Below, piece by piece: positions 43,157-54,852 of a stretch of DNA of 64,000 nucleotides. The position numbers were made by a program, and so were the translations under genes. The notes beneath the pieces were generated by a model. The model worked only from the letters and a program-made list of their open reading frames with translations, had not been told where the DNA came from and searched no databases. The stretch is from Erinaceus europaeus (lineage: Eukaryota > Chordata > Mammalia > Eulipotyphla > Erinaceidae). Location of the stretch: positions 62,271,838 to 62,335,837 of the forward strand of contig NC_080168.1 in the NCBI RefSeq assembly GCF_950295315.1, written 5' to 3'. Each line of letters opens with the position of its first letter. Position 1 is the first letter of the stretch.

Positions 43157-43364
43157 TTTTCTTTTTCTAATTTATTATTTATTTATTAATTAGAGACAGA
43201 GAAATTGAGAGGGAAGGGGAGCAGAGGGAAAGAGACAGACACCTGCAGTCCTGCTTCACCACTTACAAGGCTTTCCCCCTACAGGTAGGGACCAGAACCA
43301 GAACCCAGAACTTTGAGCACAGGAATGTTAGTGCTTAACTAGGTGTGCCACCACCTAGCCCCCA
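43157..43364 (-). mobile_element. SINE-B
   Basis: Complete reverse copy. Confidence 0.9.
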
Positions 43365-43390
43365 CCTTTTTCTTTTCTTCTTCTTCTTTT

Positions 43391-43729
43391 TGTTTTTTTT
43401 TTTGCCTCCAGGGTTATTGCTGGGGCTCAGTGCCTACACTATGAATCCACTGCTCCTGGAAGCCATTCTTTTCCCATTTTGTTGCCCTTGTTGTTGTCAT
43501 TATTGTTATTGTTGCCACTAATGTTGTTGTTGGGTAGGACAGAGAGAAATCTAGAGAGGAGGGGAGATAGAGAGGGGGAGAGGAAGATAGACACCTGTAG
43601 ACCTGCTTCATCACTTGTGAAGCGACCCCCCTGCAGGTGGGGAGCCGGGGGCTTGAACCTGAATCCTTACACAGGTCCTTGCGCTTTGGGCCACATGCAC
43701 TTAACCAGCTGCACTACCACCCGGCCCCC
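43391..43729 (-). mobile_element. SINE-E
   Basis: Complete; arms 'gcctccagg' and 'cctggaagc' (one mismatch). Confidence 0.9.
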
Positions 43730-43900
43730 TCTGTGAACCTTTTCTTCTAAGGTTTTTCTTTCTTTTTTAAAATATATATTTAATTTATTTTAATGAGAGA
43801 GGGTATAAAGAGAAAGGCTAGAGGACTAAACAGCTTTGGTTTATGGTGATATTGGGGACTAAACCTGGGGCCTCAGAACCATATGTATAAAAGACTTTTG

Positions 43901-44092
43901 CAGGGTCAGGCAGTAGCACACCTGGTTAAGTGCATACACTGTAAAACTCTAGGACCTGGGTTGAAGCCCCTGGTCCCCACCTTTGGGGGAAAGCTTCACG
44001 AGTGGTTAAGCAGTGCTGCAGGTCTCTTTCTCTCTTTCTCCCCACCTCAGTTTCTGTCTCTATCCAATAAAAAAAAAAAAGGGCAAGCAATG
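43901..44092 (+). mobile_element. SINE-B
   Basis: Complete with poly(A) tail. Confidence 0.9.
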
Positions 44093-44125
44093 TTAAATAG
44101 TAGTATTAAAACAAAAAGACTTGAA

Positions 44126-44330
44126 AGAGAAGGTGGTGGCACACCTGGTAGAACGCATATGTCATGCGCAAGGACCCAGGTTCAAACTCCTAGTCCCCAC
44201 CTGTAGGGGGAAAGCTTTGCAAGTGTTGAATCAGTGTTGCAGGTGTCTTTCTTCCTCCCTCTTTATCTCCCCCTTCCCTCTCAATTTCTAGCTATCTTTA
44301 TCCAACAAATAAAGATAATTTAAAAAGTTT
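44126..44330 (+). mobile_element. SINE-B
   Basis: Complete, ending 'caaataaagataattt'. Confidence 0.9.
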
Positions 44331-44381
44331 AAAAAAAAACTTTTGCAGAACCATTATTAAATAGCCCACTTTGGTGAATTT

Positions 44382-44510
44382 TAATGGGTGCTGAAGGTTT
44401 AATGGGTGCTAAAGGTTTAATGGGTGCTAAAGGTTTAATGGGTGCTAAAGGTTTAATAGGTGCTAAAGGTTTAATGGGTGCTAAAGGTTTAATAAGTGCT
44501 AAAGCTCTAA
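44382..44510. repeat. Minisatellite, 19-bp unit, about 7 copies
   Basis: Unit 'taatgggtgctaaaggttt' repeated with few changes (g/a and t/c variants). Not derived from any SINE or L1 in the window. Confidence 0.95.
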
Positions 44511-44561
44511 AGGTGAATGTTGAACTTGGCTGTTCTGTTAATGGGGAGCATTTATATGAGT

Positions 44562-44700
44562 AGCTAGGTGTGGGTACATAGCATAATGGCTATACAAGGA
44601 GGCTCTCATGCCTGAGGCTCCTAAGTCCCAGGTTCAATTCCTCACACCACCATAAACCAGAGCTGAGCAGTGCTCTTGTTAAAAAAAAAAAAAAAAAGAT
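44562..44700 (+). mobile_element. SINE-C
   Basis: Complete with poly(A). Confidence 0.9.
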
Positions 44701-45002
44701 AATGGGTAGTCTAATATCAGGTAAGAGGCACATCACATTGTCTTTACAGTTGGTGATCAGACATCAGAGACTTTTAGGGATATGATTCAATGGTTTTCTT
44801 ACTATGCACAGAAAAGCAATTCAGATGATCATGATAATTACAGGGCTCTAGTAGTGCAAAACTGAGTGAAGTTTCAACCAACAAGAGAAAGAAATCAGGC
44901 TGGTGAACTAATTGGTCTTGTTAATTTCTGCAATACGTTTAGCTGATGGGACTCTAATAAGAGAAAATTACTAGAATAGGTTTATGCTTCTACCTTTTTT
45001 TA
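44701..45002. other. No repeat recognised
   Basis: Single-copy-looking. Confidence 0.35.
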
Positions 45003-45630
45003 AACAGTGGCTTAATAATAATTAACAAAAGTATAAGATAACGAGTACAATTCCATACAGTTCCCACCACCAGAGTTCCTTGTCTCATCCCCTCCATTGG
45101 AAGCTTCCTTATTCTTTATCCCTCTTTGTGAGTATGGACCAGAATTCTTTATGGGGTGCAGAAGGTGGGAGTTCTGGCTTCTGTAAGGTTCTGGGATACA
45201 TTGGTGAGGTTGTCTTCCCAGGAAGGTCAGGTTGGTGTCATAGCAGCATCTGTAACTTGGTGGATGAAAGGTGTTAATATATAAAGCAGGAAAATTTGTT
45301 TAATACACAGAAACCCAAAGTTAGGAATAGAGCAGATGAAATTAAGGGTTTATTTATGTTCCCAGGGACCCATGACTTTATTTTTATTTATTTTTATTTT
45401 TTACCAGAGCACTGCTCAATTCTGGATTATGGTGGTGCAGGGGACTGAACCTGGGACTTGGGAGCCTCTGACATGAGTCTCTTTGCATAATCATTATGCT
45501 ATCTATTCACCCTACACCAACTTTAGTAATTTTTGCCTGAGCCTAATAGCTACCATGCAGATTAAAAGTATTGTCTGGGAAGATAGTGTCAGAGTTGAGA
45601 ATAGGGCTAGAGAGCTGGATTAGGGCAGAG
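45003..45630 (-). mobile_element. LINE-1 long-3'-UTR copy with SINE-C inserted
   Basis: 45003-45377 and 45520-45630 match the same order as 31645-32250. Confidence 0.8.
45378..45518 (-). mobile_element. SINE-C
   Basis: Complete reverse copy. Confidence 0.9.
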
Positions 45631-45639
45631 AGTATATGC

Positions 45640-45750
45640 TTCCACTTTTAAAGTTATGCATGTACAAACTATTGTATTTACTGTTGAATGTAAAACATTA
45701 ATTCCCCAATAAAGAAATAAAAAATAAAAATAAATAAAATAAAGTTCCAG
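45640..45750 (+). mobile_element. LINE-1 3' terminus
   Basis: 'acaaactattgtatttact' to 'aattccccaataaag' and an A-rich tail. Confidence 0.85.
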
Positions 45751-46214
45751 TTAAGTATAGATTCAGCAAGAGAAGCTATAGCACTATGTACCGTGCCTGA
45801 TAGAATACCCCTCTCCTAATTTTCCCTGTCCTCTCTCTGAGAATTCCTCCTGCAAGGTCCTCTCATAGCCTTTTGGCTCTTCTCCTTGCTGACCTTAAAG
45901 ATATTTACTTAGAGGTTTTAATATTGCTGGATTTAGGTAGCCAAACTATAAGATTCCCCACGAAGTTTGAATTTCATAGAAACAATGCATGACATCTGGA
46001 TAAGTACACTTCCTGAAGCTTCTGGGATATATGGGTTAAAATTAATTCAGCCACTGTTGATCTGAAATTTCAAATGCTGGCATCCTGGCTTGCCTCTATT
46101 GCTCCTAGCTGTTGACCTATTCTCCCACCAACCACACATTTTCAGGAGACAGATACTGTTTTTCTCATCACTATGCCTCTCATCAGTATTTACACTCGAC
46201 AGGGACTTGATAAA
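45751..46214. other. No repeat recognised
   Basis: Single-copy-looking; no coding signal. Confidence 0.35.
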
Positions 46215-46376
46215 TAGGGACAGATAACTAGAGGGAGGAAGGAAATAGGGTGCAGTGGAGGCTCAGAGAAATGAAAAGCAAAAGGAGTATTTGAGTGCAG
46301 GTGGGGTCTGGGTACTAGAATCGGGATCCTTACACATGGTAATGTGTGCACTCAACCAAGTGTGCCATCACTTGAA
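46215..46376 (-). mobile_element. SINE-B, damaged
   Basis: Head half 'ggatccttacacatggtaat' to 'accaagtgtgccatcac' is clear. Confidence 0.6.
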
Positions 46377-46444
46377 TTTTTTTTTCTTCAAAGAGATATT
46401 GCACAAAGTGAGTTTGACTTGTTTCTTTTTTCACTTTATTACTA

Positions 46445-46562
46445 GTATTTTTTAAACAGAGAGCACTTCTCAGCTTTAGACACTGAGGATTGAACCTGGG
46501 AACTTGGCAGTTTATCCACAAAAGCTATTCTGCATAAACATTATGCTATCTCCCCACCCTAG
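46445..46562 (-). mobile_element. SINE-C
   Basis: Reverse copy with a diverged middle. Confidence 0.75.
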
Positions 46563-46600
46563 ACTTGTATTCCTCAAGCAAATTGCAGCTGGTATTTTCT

Positions 46601-46672
46601 TTTCCTTTCTTTTCCTTTCCTTTTCCCTTTCCTTTCCTTTCCTTTCCTTTTTTCTTTCCTTTTCTTTTCTTT

Positions 46673-46740
<68 letters not shown>

Positions 46741-46742
46741 TT
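46601..46742. repeat. (TTTCC)n then (TTTC)n microsatellite
   Basis: About 140 pyrimidine bases forming the expanded tail of the next reverse SINE-E. Confidence 0.95.
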
Positions 46743-47067
46743 TTGCCTCCAGGGTTATCACTGGGGCTTGGTGCCTTCAACTACAAATGGCCTCCTGGAG
46801 GCCATTTTTTCCCTTTTGTTGCCCTTGTTGTTTAGCATTGTTGTTAATATTATTGTTGTTATTGTTGTCATTGTTGTTGGATAGGACAGAAAAATCGAGA
46901 GTGGAGGAGAAGACGGGGAGAGAAAGATAGACACCTGCGGACCTGCTTCACCGTCTGTGAGGCGACCCCCCTGCAGGTGGGGAGTTGGGGCTTAAACCAG
47001 GATCCTTATACCAGACCATCCACTTATCACCATGTGCACTTAACCCGCTGCGCTACCACTTGGCCTC
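46743..47067 (-). mobile_element. SINE-E
   Basis: Complete. Duplication 'cagctggtattttct' at 46586-46600 and 47069-47083. Confidence 0.95.
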
Positions 47068-47083
47068 CCAGCTGGTATTTTCT

Positions 47084-47370
47084 TTTCTTTTTTTCTTTAT
47101 TTATTTTCCCTTTTGTTGTCCTTGTTTGTTGTTGTTGTAGTCATTATCGTTGTTATTGATGTCATCATTGTTAGGACAGAGAGAAATGGAGAGAGGAGGG
47201 GAAGACAGAGAGAGGGAGAGAAAGATAGACACCGGTAGACCTGCTTCACCGCTTGTGAAGTGACTCCCCTGCAGGCGGGGAGCCGGGGGCTTGAACCGGG
47301 ATCCTTATCCCGGTCCTTGCTCTTCGCTCCATGTGCGTTTAACCCGCTGCTCTATCGCCCGACTCCCCTA
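47084..47370 (-). mobile_element. SINE-A at the same target
   Basis: Complete. It uses the same 15-mer, now at 47069-47083 and 47378-47392. Confidence 0.95.
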
Positions 47371-47756
47371 CCCCCCCCAGCTGGTATTTTCTACCAGGGT
47401 CTAAAACTGAAAATGAAGTCTGGACAGGCCAGACAGTAGGTATTTCCAGGCTTTATATGGAGATATTGACATAGATTTTTGAACTACCAGTAAATCTTAC
47501 ATAATGAAATACCAGAGATACTCTCTCCAGAGAAAAGGCAAGATAGGTTTATCTCAGTATGTTCCTTGAGCTCATGAAGAGTTGGTGTCTTTTTTAAAGA
47601 AATATTTATTGTAATATTAGTAGTGGTTTAATAATGATTTACAAAATCACAAGTTAACAGGAATACAATTCTGTGTCCCCATTCATTCCCTCCATTGGAA
47701 ATAGCAGTGGTTCCACCAAGGTTATAGATATGGGATGATTATTATTTCTATAACTA

Positions 47757-47757
<1 letters not shown>

Positions 47758-47794
<37 letters not shown>
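47758..47794. repeat. (TA)n microsatellite
   Basis: About 18 TA units inside the L1 3' UTR. Confidence 0.95.
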
Positions 47795-47797
<3 letters not shown>

Positions 47798-47963
47798 CAT
47801 TTTTGAAATTTACTAGTGATTTAATACTGATTTACAAAATTACAAGGTAACAGGTACAACTCTGTACTGTTCCCACCAAAGTATTCTGTCCACATCCCCT
47901 CCATTGGAAACTGCAGTGGTTCTCCCAAGGTCACAGATATGAGTTGACTGTTATTTCTATAAC

Positions 47964-47967
<4 letters not shown>

Positions 47968-48009
<42 letters not shown>
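47968..48009. repeat. (CA)n microsatellite
   Basis: About 20 CA units at the equivalent L1 position. Confidence 0.95.
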
Positions 48010-48010
<1 letters not shown>

Positions 48011-48748
48011 TTTTCTATGGTCTTTCCTTCTCTTCCTTTCTTGGTCTTTCTTATATTTATTATCTTTTTTATTAGATAATGTCAGTCAGAAATCAGACAG
48101 TAAGGGGAGATACAGAGGGAGAGAGAGACCTACATAGCTGCTTCACGCTTCACCATTCACAAAGTCCCTCCCTCCACGTTCTGGAGCATTGTAACAAGTG
48201 CTATCAACCAGGTCCCCCCCACACACACACTCACACATCCCTTCTCTTCCTTTCTAAGTCATACCTACACCAATTGCTACTTCTGAATGTTCTTTCTTCT
48301 TTTTTTTCTTCTTATCTCTCTGGTCTTGTGGTTTTGATAGAATTGGAGTCCAGAGCCCTCTGGTCATCTTTGCCTAATATTCCTCCCCCACCCCACCCAC
48401 CAGGGGTATGGACCAGCATTCTTTTGGAGCTGCAGAAGGTGAGAGTTCTGGCTTCTTTAGTTATTTCTCCACTGGACATGATATTGGCAGGTGGATCCAT
48501 ACCTTCAGCCTATTTCTGTCCCTAGTGGGGTAGGGCTCTGGAGAAGGGAGGTTCCAGGACATATTGGTAAAGTCATCTGCCCATGGAGGTTAGGTTAGAA
48601 TCATAGTAGTATCTACAACTGGTGGCTTAAAGGCATCAAGATACAAATCAAGATAAAACAGTAAAATTAAATAATAAACAGTAACAAAAAGTTCAGAATA
48701 GAGCAGATGAGGATAGGGATCTTACGGTAGATAGAAGCTAGCGAGTCT

Positions 48749-49423
48749 CAATAACAAGACAACAAATAACCCCATCCAAAAATGGGGGGAGGACTTGGAC
48801 AGAATATTCACCACAGAAGAGATCCAAAAGGCCGAGAAACACATGAAAAAATGCTCCAAGTCTCTGATTGTCAGAGAAATGCAAATAAAGACAACAATGA
48901 AATATCACTTCACTCCTGTGAGAATGTCATACATCAGAAAAGGTAACAGCAGCAAATGCTGGAGAGGGTGTGGGGTCAAAGGAACCCTCCTGCACTGCTG
49001 GTGGGAATGCCAATTGGTCCAACCTCTGTGGAGAACAGTCTGGAGAACTCTCAGAAGGCTAGAAATGGACCTACCCTATGACCCTGCAATTCCTCTCCTG
49101 GGGATATATCCTAAGGAACCCAACACATCCATCCAAAAAGATCTGTGTACACATATGTTCTTGGCAGCACAATTTGTAATAGCCAAAACCTGGAAGCAAC
49201 CCAGGTGTCCAACAACAGATGAGTGGCTGAGCAAGTTGTGGTATATATACACAATGGAATACTACTCAGCTATAAAAAATGGTGACTTCACCATTTTCAG
49301 CTGATCTTGGATGGACCTTGAAAAATACATGTTAAGTGAAATAAGTCAGAAACAGAAGGATGAATATGGGATGATCTCACTCTCAGGCAGAAGTTGAAAA
49401 ACAAGATCAGAAAAGAAAACACA
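48749..49423 (+). mobile_element. Young LINE-1 fragment, truncated at both ends
   Basis: Perfect 16-base duplication 'agaagctagcgagtct' at 48733-48748 and 49424-49439. The insert begins in late ORF2 and stops inside the 3' UTR at 'gaaaagaaaacaca', without the usual terminus or a poly(A) tail. Confidence 0.95.
48750..49304 (+). pseudogene. LINE-1 ORF2 C-terminal end, open
   Basis: An uninterrupted frame of about 184 codons to the natural stop, covering the cysteine motif '[18 protein letters not shown]' near 48957 and the '[11 protein letters not shown]' phrase. It is nearly identical to the end of the 17.6-21.2 kb L1. It has no RT or endonuclease and no start codon of its own. Confidence 0.93.
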
Positions 49424-49439
49424 AGAAGCTAGCGAGTCT

Positions 49440-49605
49440 ATTTTAGCAATGTGCCTAGGAGCCCATGCCTTTAGTAATTTTTGTTTGAACTTGAAAGCTA
49501 AAATGCAGGTGGCCAAAAAACATTGTCTGGGAAGATGGTGTTAGAGCTGAAATTAGCACTAGAAAGCTGGATTAGCGAGAAAAGAGCTTGAGTTGGTGTC
49601 TTTCA
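49440..49605 (-). mobile_element. LINE-1 long-3'-UTR, continuation
   Basis: Continues the copy broken at 48732 ('attttagcaatgtgcctagg'). Confidence 0.75.
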
Positions 49606-51257
49606 CCATACTTTTTTTTAAAAAAATTTTACTTATAAAATGGAAACACTGACAAAACCATAGGATAATAGGGGTACAATTCCCACCACCAGAACTCTGT
49701 ATCCCATCCCCTCCCCTGATGATTTTCCTGTTCTTTGACTCTCTGGGAGCATGAACCCAGGGTTATTATGGGGTGCAGAAGGTGGAAGGTCTTTCTTCTG
49801 TAATTGTTTCCCCGCTGAACATGAGCATTGGCAGGTCAATCCATACTCCCAGCCTGCCTCTCTCTTTCTCTAGTAGGGCAGAGCTCTGGGGAAGCGGGGC
49901 TCCAGGACATGTTGGTGGGGTCATCTTCCCTGGGCATCATGGTAGCATCTGGAACCTGGTGGCTGAAAAGAGTTAATATATAAAGCCAAACAATTTGTTG
50001 ACTAATCATGAACCTGAAGGCTGGAATATTGCAGATATAGATTTGGGGTCTCCATTTTGGAAATAGCTAGTAGGTCTACTTCAGGTATATTCCAAAGGGC
50101 CCATGACTTTATTAGTTTTTGCCTGAGCCTGATATCTGATACGCAGATGGATCCAAGTTATAGTCTGGGAAGATGATGTCATGGCTGGAAAGAGGGCTAG
50201 AAAGCTAGATCAGGGAAGAGAGTAGCTCCCAAATATGGGAAAGGTGTATGAATACTGTTGTCTGTAAACCCCACTGATTTGATCTGGGGTCCATATTCAG
50301 CATAGGAGCCTATGGAACCTTTGCATCCCTGTAGCTCTGAACTCACATTCTGTGGTCATGAGAATACATTTATTTCAGAACCCATCTTCCTCAGGTGGTA
50401 GATAGAATGTTATCCAACCCCCCTTCGGAGGATGGAACATTCTCTATCATTGTTGATCCACATTGCGGGCAAGGTCCTGTGGAGACCCCCAAAGGGATCC
50501 ATTATGTTGTTCCTGATGGAGACAACCAGTGACAATGGAGAGAGGGATCTATTCAAGGTCTGGGCTCATCGTTTCTGTGTTGGAATCCCAGGACTCCCCG
50601 ACTAGGGCCCCAGCTGATGGGGTGGGCTGATAGTGACTAAAAAGTCATCATTAAAGTATGCCAGTCTCTTGCCCTTACTCAGCTTTTTTAGTCCTTACTT
50701 TGATATGGTTAGCTTTGGTGTGACTGAGGGAAGTATAATAGGAAGTAGGTGAGGAAGGTATCTATGTCTAAGTAGAAACTATTTCATTAGGAGCTTTGTG
50801 GTGTCTTTTTAGTTCTTCCTTCTTTCTTGCTTTATTTATTGGCTCACTACAAACTATTGTGCACTTTTGCTTTCAGATATATATTTTGCCCTAATTTATG
50901 GATACATGTGTACATATGCCTTATCTCATGGGACATGGTCTATATCTAGGTTTTGAGATTTGTTAGAAAGTGAGCCACCTGAAATGAATTTAAGGAGTCC
51001 TATGAGAAAGGAAAAGTCTAACCCAAGTAATGATAGTGAAGGGTTGACATTCCACATCTGATGTCTCTGGGAACATTCTGAAGTGAAGCATGCTGAGGTG
51101 GTACTCATTACATTGAATAGGCTGGGATCAACAGATGCAGTATCATTTGGTAAGAATTGAGAGAAGCATCCAGGAAAGTGAGCCCCACTTTAGAGGTTCC
51201 AGGACTGGGGGAAATATGGGTTTTATAGGGGAAGCGGGAGGTTCCTACTGTCTTAGG

Positions 51258-51482
51258 GTTTTTTAAAAAAATTTTTAATCTTCATTTTATTTGTTGGATA
51301 AAGACAGTCAGAAATTGAGATGGAAGGAGAAGACAAAGAGGGAGAGAGACAGAGAGATACCCGCAGCCCTGCTTCACCACTTGTGAAGCTTTCCCCCTGC
51401 AGGTGGGGACCGGGGGCTCGAACCTGGGTCCTTGCACACTGTAACATGTGTGCTCAAACAGGTGCACCACCACCTGGCCCCT
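51258..51482 (-). mobile_element. SINE-B
   Basis: Complete. Flanked by 'gtcttagggttt' and 'gtcttggggttt'. Confidence 0.95.
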
Positions 51483-51506
51483 GTCTTGGGGTTTAAGAAG
51501 GCAATA

Positions 51507-51770
51507 GGGGAGTTGGGTGGTAGCACAGTGGGCTAAGCACATGTGGCACAAAGGATCCCGGTTAGAGCCCCTGGCTCCCCACATGCAGGGGAGTCGCTTC
51601 ACAGGTGGTGAAGCAGGTCTGCAGGTGTCTATCTTTCTCTCCCCCTCTCTGTTTTCCCCTCCTCTATTTCTCTATGTTCTATCTAACAAACACGACATCA
51701 ATAACAACAATAGTAAATACGACAATAATAAAAAGGGAAAACAAATAAATATTAAAAAATAAAAAAATAA
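51507..51770 (+). mobile_element. SINE-A
   Basis: Complete except for a deletion of the 'aggaccggcgta' part of the head. Confidence 0.9.
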
Positions 51771-52390
51771 AAGTAGGCGATAGTTATTGCTATAATCAAA
51801 TTATTTGGCAATTGGGTTAATTTTGAAAATCCCCTTGTTAGGATTTGCTGTATCATACATGACCTCACTATAGTTTATGTCCTTTGATGTTATTTATATA
51901 TATATATATGTATATGTATATATATCTGTATCTTATAAAGTAAGGCCACTGGTTGCTTCTGCTCTCCTGGTCTAAGCTTTTAGGAGAATCAACATTTCAA
52001 AGACTCAGCCTGTGGTCTGTGCATTAAAAAGTTTGATACATTCAATCAGTTTCCCCCTCTTCTGTTAATTAGTGATTTATACAACTACAAGTTAATAGGA
52101 GTGTACATCAACACCATTCCCAACACCAAAGGACTGTGTCCCCCCACCCCCCGAAACCCAACATCCACCCTCACCCTCCACCCAGAGATTTTTACTTTTG
52201 TGCCCTACTCCAAACTGTCAGATCTTGCTTTGAATTTCCCTTTTCTTTGTCAACTTCTGTTTATGAGTAGGGATCATCCCATACTCTTTGTCTTTCTGAC
52301 TTATTTCACTTAACAGAATTCCTTCTAGCTCCATCCAAGATGGGTCAGAGGAGGTGGGTTCATTGTTCTTAATAGCTGCATAGTTCTTTC

Positions 52391-52692
52391 ACCATACTTC
52401 TAACAAGATGTCATTTAGAAATTGCCAGACAAGGATTACTTAGTCATGGAAGCTTAGGAAACAGAAAGGGGGAAAAAGTTGCCTTACAACAGCAAACAAA
52501 TGTGTAGATGCCAGTAAATTGATAGGGGTCAGTCAAAGGCTCACATGTGGCTTGAACAGTGTCCCATGTCATTGTCACAAAAAGCACAAACAGGATGTGG
52601 GAGTTGAAAGTATCCATTCTAGACCTTTATGTCAGCCCCAAGTTAAACCAGCATCAGTTTTCCAGCTGTGGAAGGAAAAAAAAACAGACACT
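52391..52692. other. No repeat recognised
   Basis: Single-copy-looking. Confidence 0.35.
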
Positions 52693-52978
52693 GGGGGCCA
52701 GTTGTGGTGCACCAGGTTAAGCACATATAGTACGAAGCTCAGTCAAGGACCCACGCAAGGATCCCGGTTTGAGCTCCTGGCTCCTCACTTGCAGGGGGCT
52801 CACTTTACAAGAGGTGAAGTAGGTCTGCAGGTGTCTCTCCCCTCTGTCTTCCTCTTCCCTCTCAATTTCGCTCTATCCTATCCAATAAAATGGGAGGAAA
52901 ATGGCCACAGGAGCAGTGGATTTGCAGTGCAGGCACAGAGTCCCAGAGATAAACCTGGACGTAAGAAAAAAAAAAAGA
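52693..52978 (+). mobile_element. SINE-E, diverged
   Basis: Good B box 'ggtttgagctcc' and a 3' block ending 'ataaacctggacg'. Confidence 0.85.
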
Positions 52979-52992
52979 CGAAAAAGAAAAAC

Positions 52993-53140
52993 AGTGGTCA
53001 GGGAGGTGGTCCAATGGATAAAGCATTGGATTATCAACCATGAGGTCCTGAGTTCAATCCCCGGCAGCACATGTGCCAGAGTGGTGTCCAGTTCTTTCTC
53101 TCTCTTGCCTATCTTTTTCATGAATAAACAAAAAAAGAAA
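52993..53140 (+). mobile_element. SINE-D
   Basis: Complete; B box 'gagttcaatccccgg'. Confidence 0.9.
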
Positions 53141-53204
53141 AAAAAAACCACTTTCCATTAAGAACATCTGCAGATTACTTATTTAGTCACATTTAATTAA
53201 TCTT

Positions 53205-53870
53205 TTCATTTTGGATAGCCATGGAGTTGAACCCCCAAATATACCTTTGATGTTAAGGTCTTGCAGAAAACATCTAGCAATGTTTTCTTTGATGTATTTT
53301 GTAGTGATAGGTCTAGTACAGGTAAATTTTAATCTGCCTTAAGCTACTTTTGGTGCATGGCAATAACTTTTGGTCTAGTTTCATGTGGCAGTCCAGTTTC
53401 CCCAGCACTATTTGTTGAAAGGGCCTGCTTTTCCTCCATTTGAATGGTTTTGGGTCCCTCTGTCATATACCATGTGGTGGTATATGTGTGGGTATGTTTC
53501 TGGGCTTTCAATTCTATTCCATTGAAGATTCTTCTCTTTTTAAATAACCTTACTGATAGAACAGTTTTATCACATGAGTTTCAGGTGTGCACCCATTGAA
53601 AACCAACCCGTTTATATAGCCTATATTAAGTACACCATGGAAAGTCTAATTCTCTCCTTTACCTCACCACTGACCTCAGTGACCTGATTCACTCAGCCTC
53701 TTTCCTCTTACTTTCTAGTAACTGTGGATTGGTCTCACAGTGTACACGCTTATTCTTTATTTCATGTGTCCATTTACGTGGTTGCTTGTTATCTCATAGG
53801 AGTGAAATCAGGGTTTGTTTTTCTCTGACTTTACTTCACTTAGTATAATAGACTCTAGATTCAACCCTTG
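53205..53870 (-). mobile_element. Old LINE-1 ORF2 and 3' remnant
   Basis: 'gcactatttgttgaaagggc', 'ttcaattctattccattga' match conserved ORF2 C-terminal DNA in complement. Divergence and stops show it is much older than the other L1 copies. Confidence 0.7.
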
Positions 53871-53885
53871 TTGCAGGTGGCAGGG

Positions 53886-54230
53886 TTTTGTTTTTTTTTT
53901 GCCTCCAGGGTTATTGCTGGGGCACAGTGCCCACACCATGAATCTACTGCTCCTGGAGGCTCCCCCCCTTTTGTTGCCCTTGTTGTTTTATCTTTGTTGT
54001 GGTTATTATTGTTGTTATTGATGCTGTTTTGGGTAGGACAGAGAGAAATGGAGAGAGGAGGGGAAGACAGAGAGGGGAAGAGAAAGATACACACCTGCAG
54101 ACATGCTTCACTGCCTGCGAAGCAACCTCCTTGCAGATGGGGAGTTGGGGGCTCGAATCTGGATCCTTAAGCTGGTCCTTGCACTTTGCACCACCTGCAC
54201 TTAAACCACTGCGCTACTGCCTGACCCCAC
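53886..54230 (-). mobile_element. SINE-E
   Basis: Complete; arms 'gcctccagg' and 'cctggaggc' intact. Confidence 0.9.
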
Positions 54231-54442
54231 TTTTTAAAAAAATCTGTTATTTATAGATAAAATACATGATGAGTAGTGTTATGGCTGAATAACATTCCAT
54301 TGATACATATAACACTTATATTATTTTATATTATTTTATTTTATTTTATTTTATTCCTTCCAGGTTATCACTAGGTCTTGGTGACTGCACCACAAATCCA
54401 CTGCTCCTGGAGGCCATTTTTTCCTATTTTTGTAACCCTTGT

Positions 54443-54852
54443 TGCCCCGACCAGTGGGGCGGTGAACAGGGGCTAGGAACCTAAAAGACCTGGAATGACA
54501 GGGACAAGAGATATGAAAGAACGACAGCAAGACAAGTTTCTGATCAAGCTGCAAAATTTTATTGTGTTCACAGGCATTATAAGGCTTTGGGAAAGGGGGA
54601 GCATAGGGGGAAGGGGGAGGCAGAGATGCTGGAGGAGGAGGAGGGGGAGCAAACTTCAAAGTGGAATGTTCCTTGCAACAAACAATGGCGAAACCATGTT
54701 TATTACCACAACTGTGTGTTGTCTCACTTGATTACTGATAAATGGTTTACCTGAGGAGAAATGGCCTGCCCAGAGGGGAAATAAAACTTGTCTCAAGGGC
54801 TTCCATTGTTTCAAAGCTTATCATCTATCAAGCAGAGAAATGGTTCCTGGCA
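54443..54852 (-). repeat. ERV 3' LTR
   Basis: 410 bp with TG...CA ends. It differs from the other LTR at six sites by my count. A purine-rich stretch next to it (54853-54864, minus-strand 'gaagggatgaga') could be the polypurine tract. Confidence 0.92.

Larger units (their letters stand above)
43765..44372 (-). mobile_element. SINE-C split by two SINE-B copies
   Basis: 43765-43900 and 44340-44372 are the two ends; 'acttttgcag' occurs on both sides (43891 and 44339) as the duplication. Confidence 0.7.
47600..48732 (-). mobile_element. LINE-1 long-3'-UTR, duplicated 3' ends
   Basis: Two 3' ends of the same family lie in series (47600-47795 and 47796 onward). The body then runs to 48732, with a damaged SINE-B at 48050-48215. 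It resumes at 49440-49605 beyond an L1 insertion. Confidence 0.8.
49618..52390 (-). mobile_element. LINE-1 with very long 3' UTR, ~2.3 kb without SINEs
   Basis: Minus strand: the ORF2 end near 52390 ('tattaagaacaatgaaccc' in complement), the usual proximal 3' UTR to about 52090, then a continuous non-coding stretch to the poly(A) end at 49618. SINE-B and SINE-A insertions account for 51258-51480 and 51507-51770. The far part is the same sequence found alone at 31645 and 61228. Confidence 0.8.

Noticed and set aside
44382..44510. CRISPR array
   Set aside because: Unit repeats are directly adjacent with no spacers, and the DNA is mammalian; it is a minisatellite.
46546..46780. Lys/Glu-rich proteins from the (TTTC)n tract
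   Set aside because: Pure microsatellite translation in several frames.
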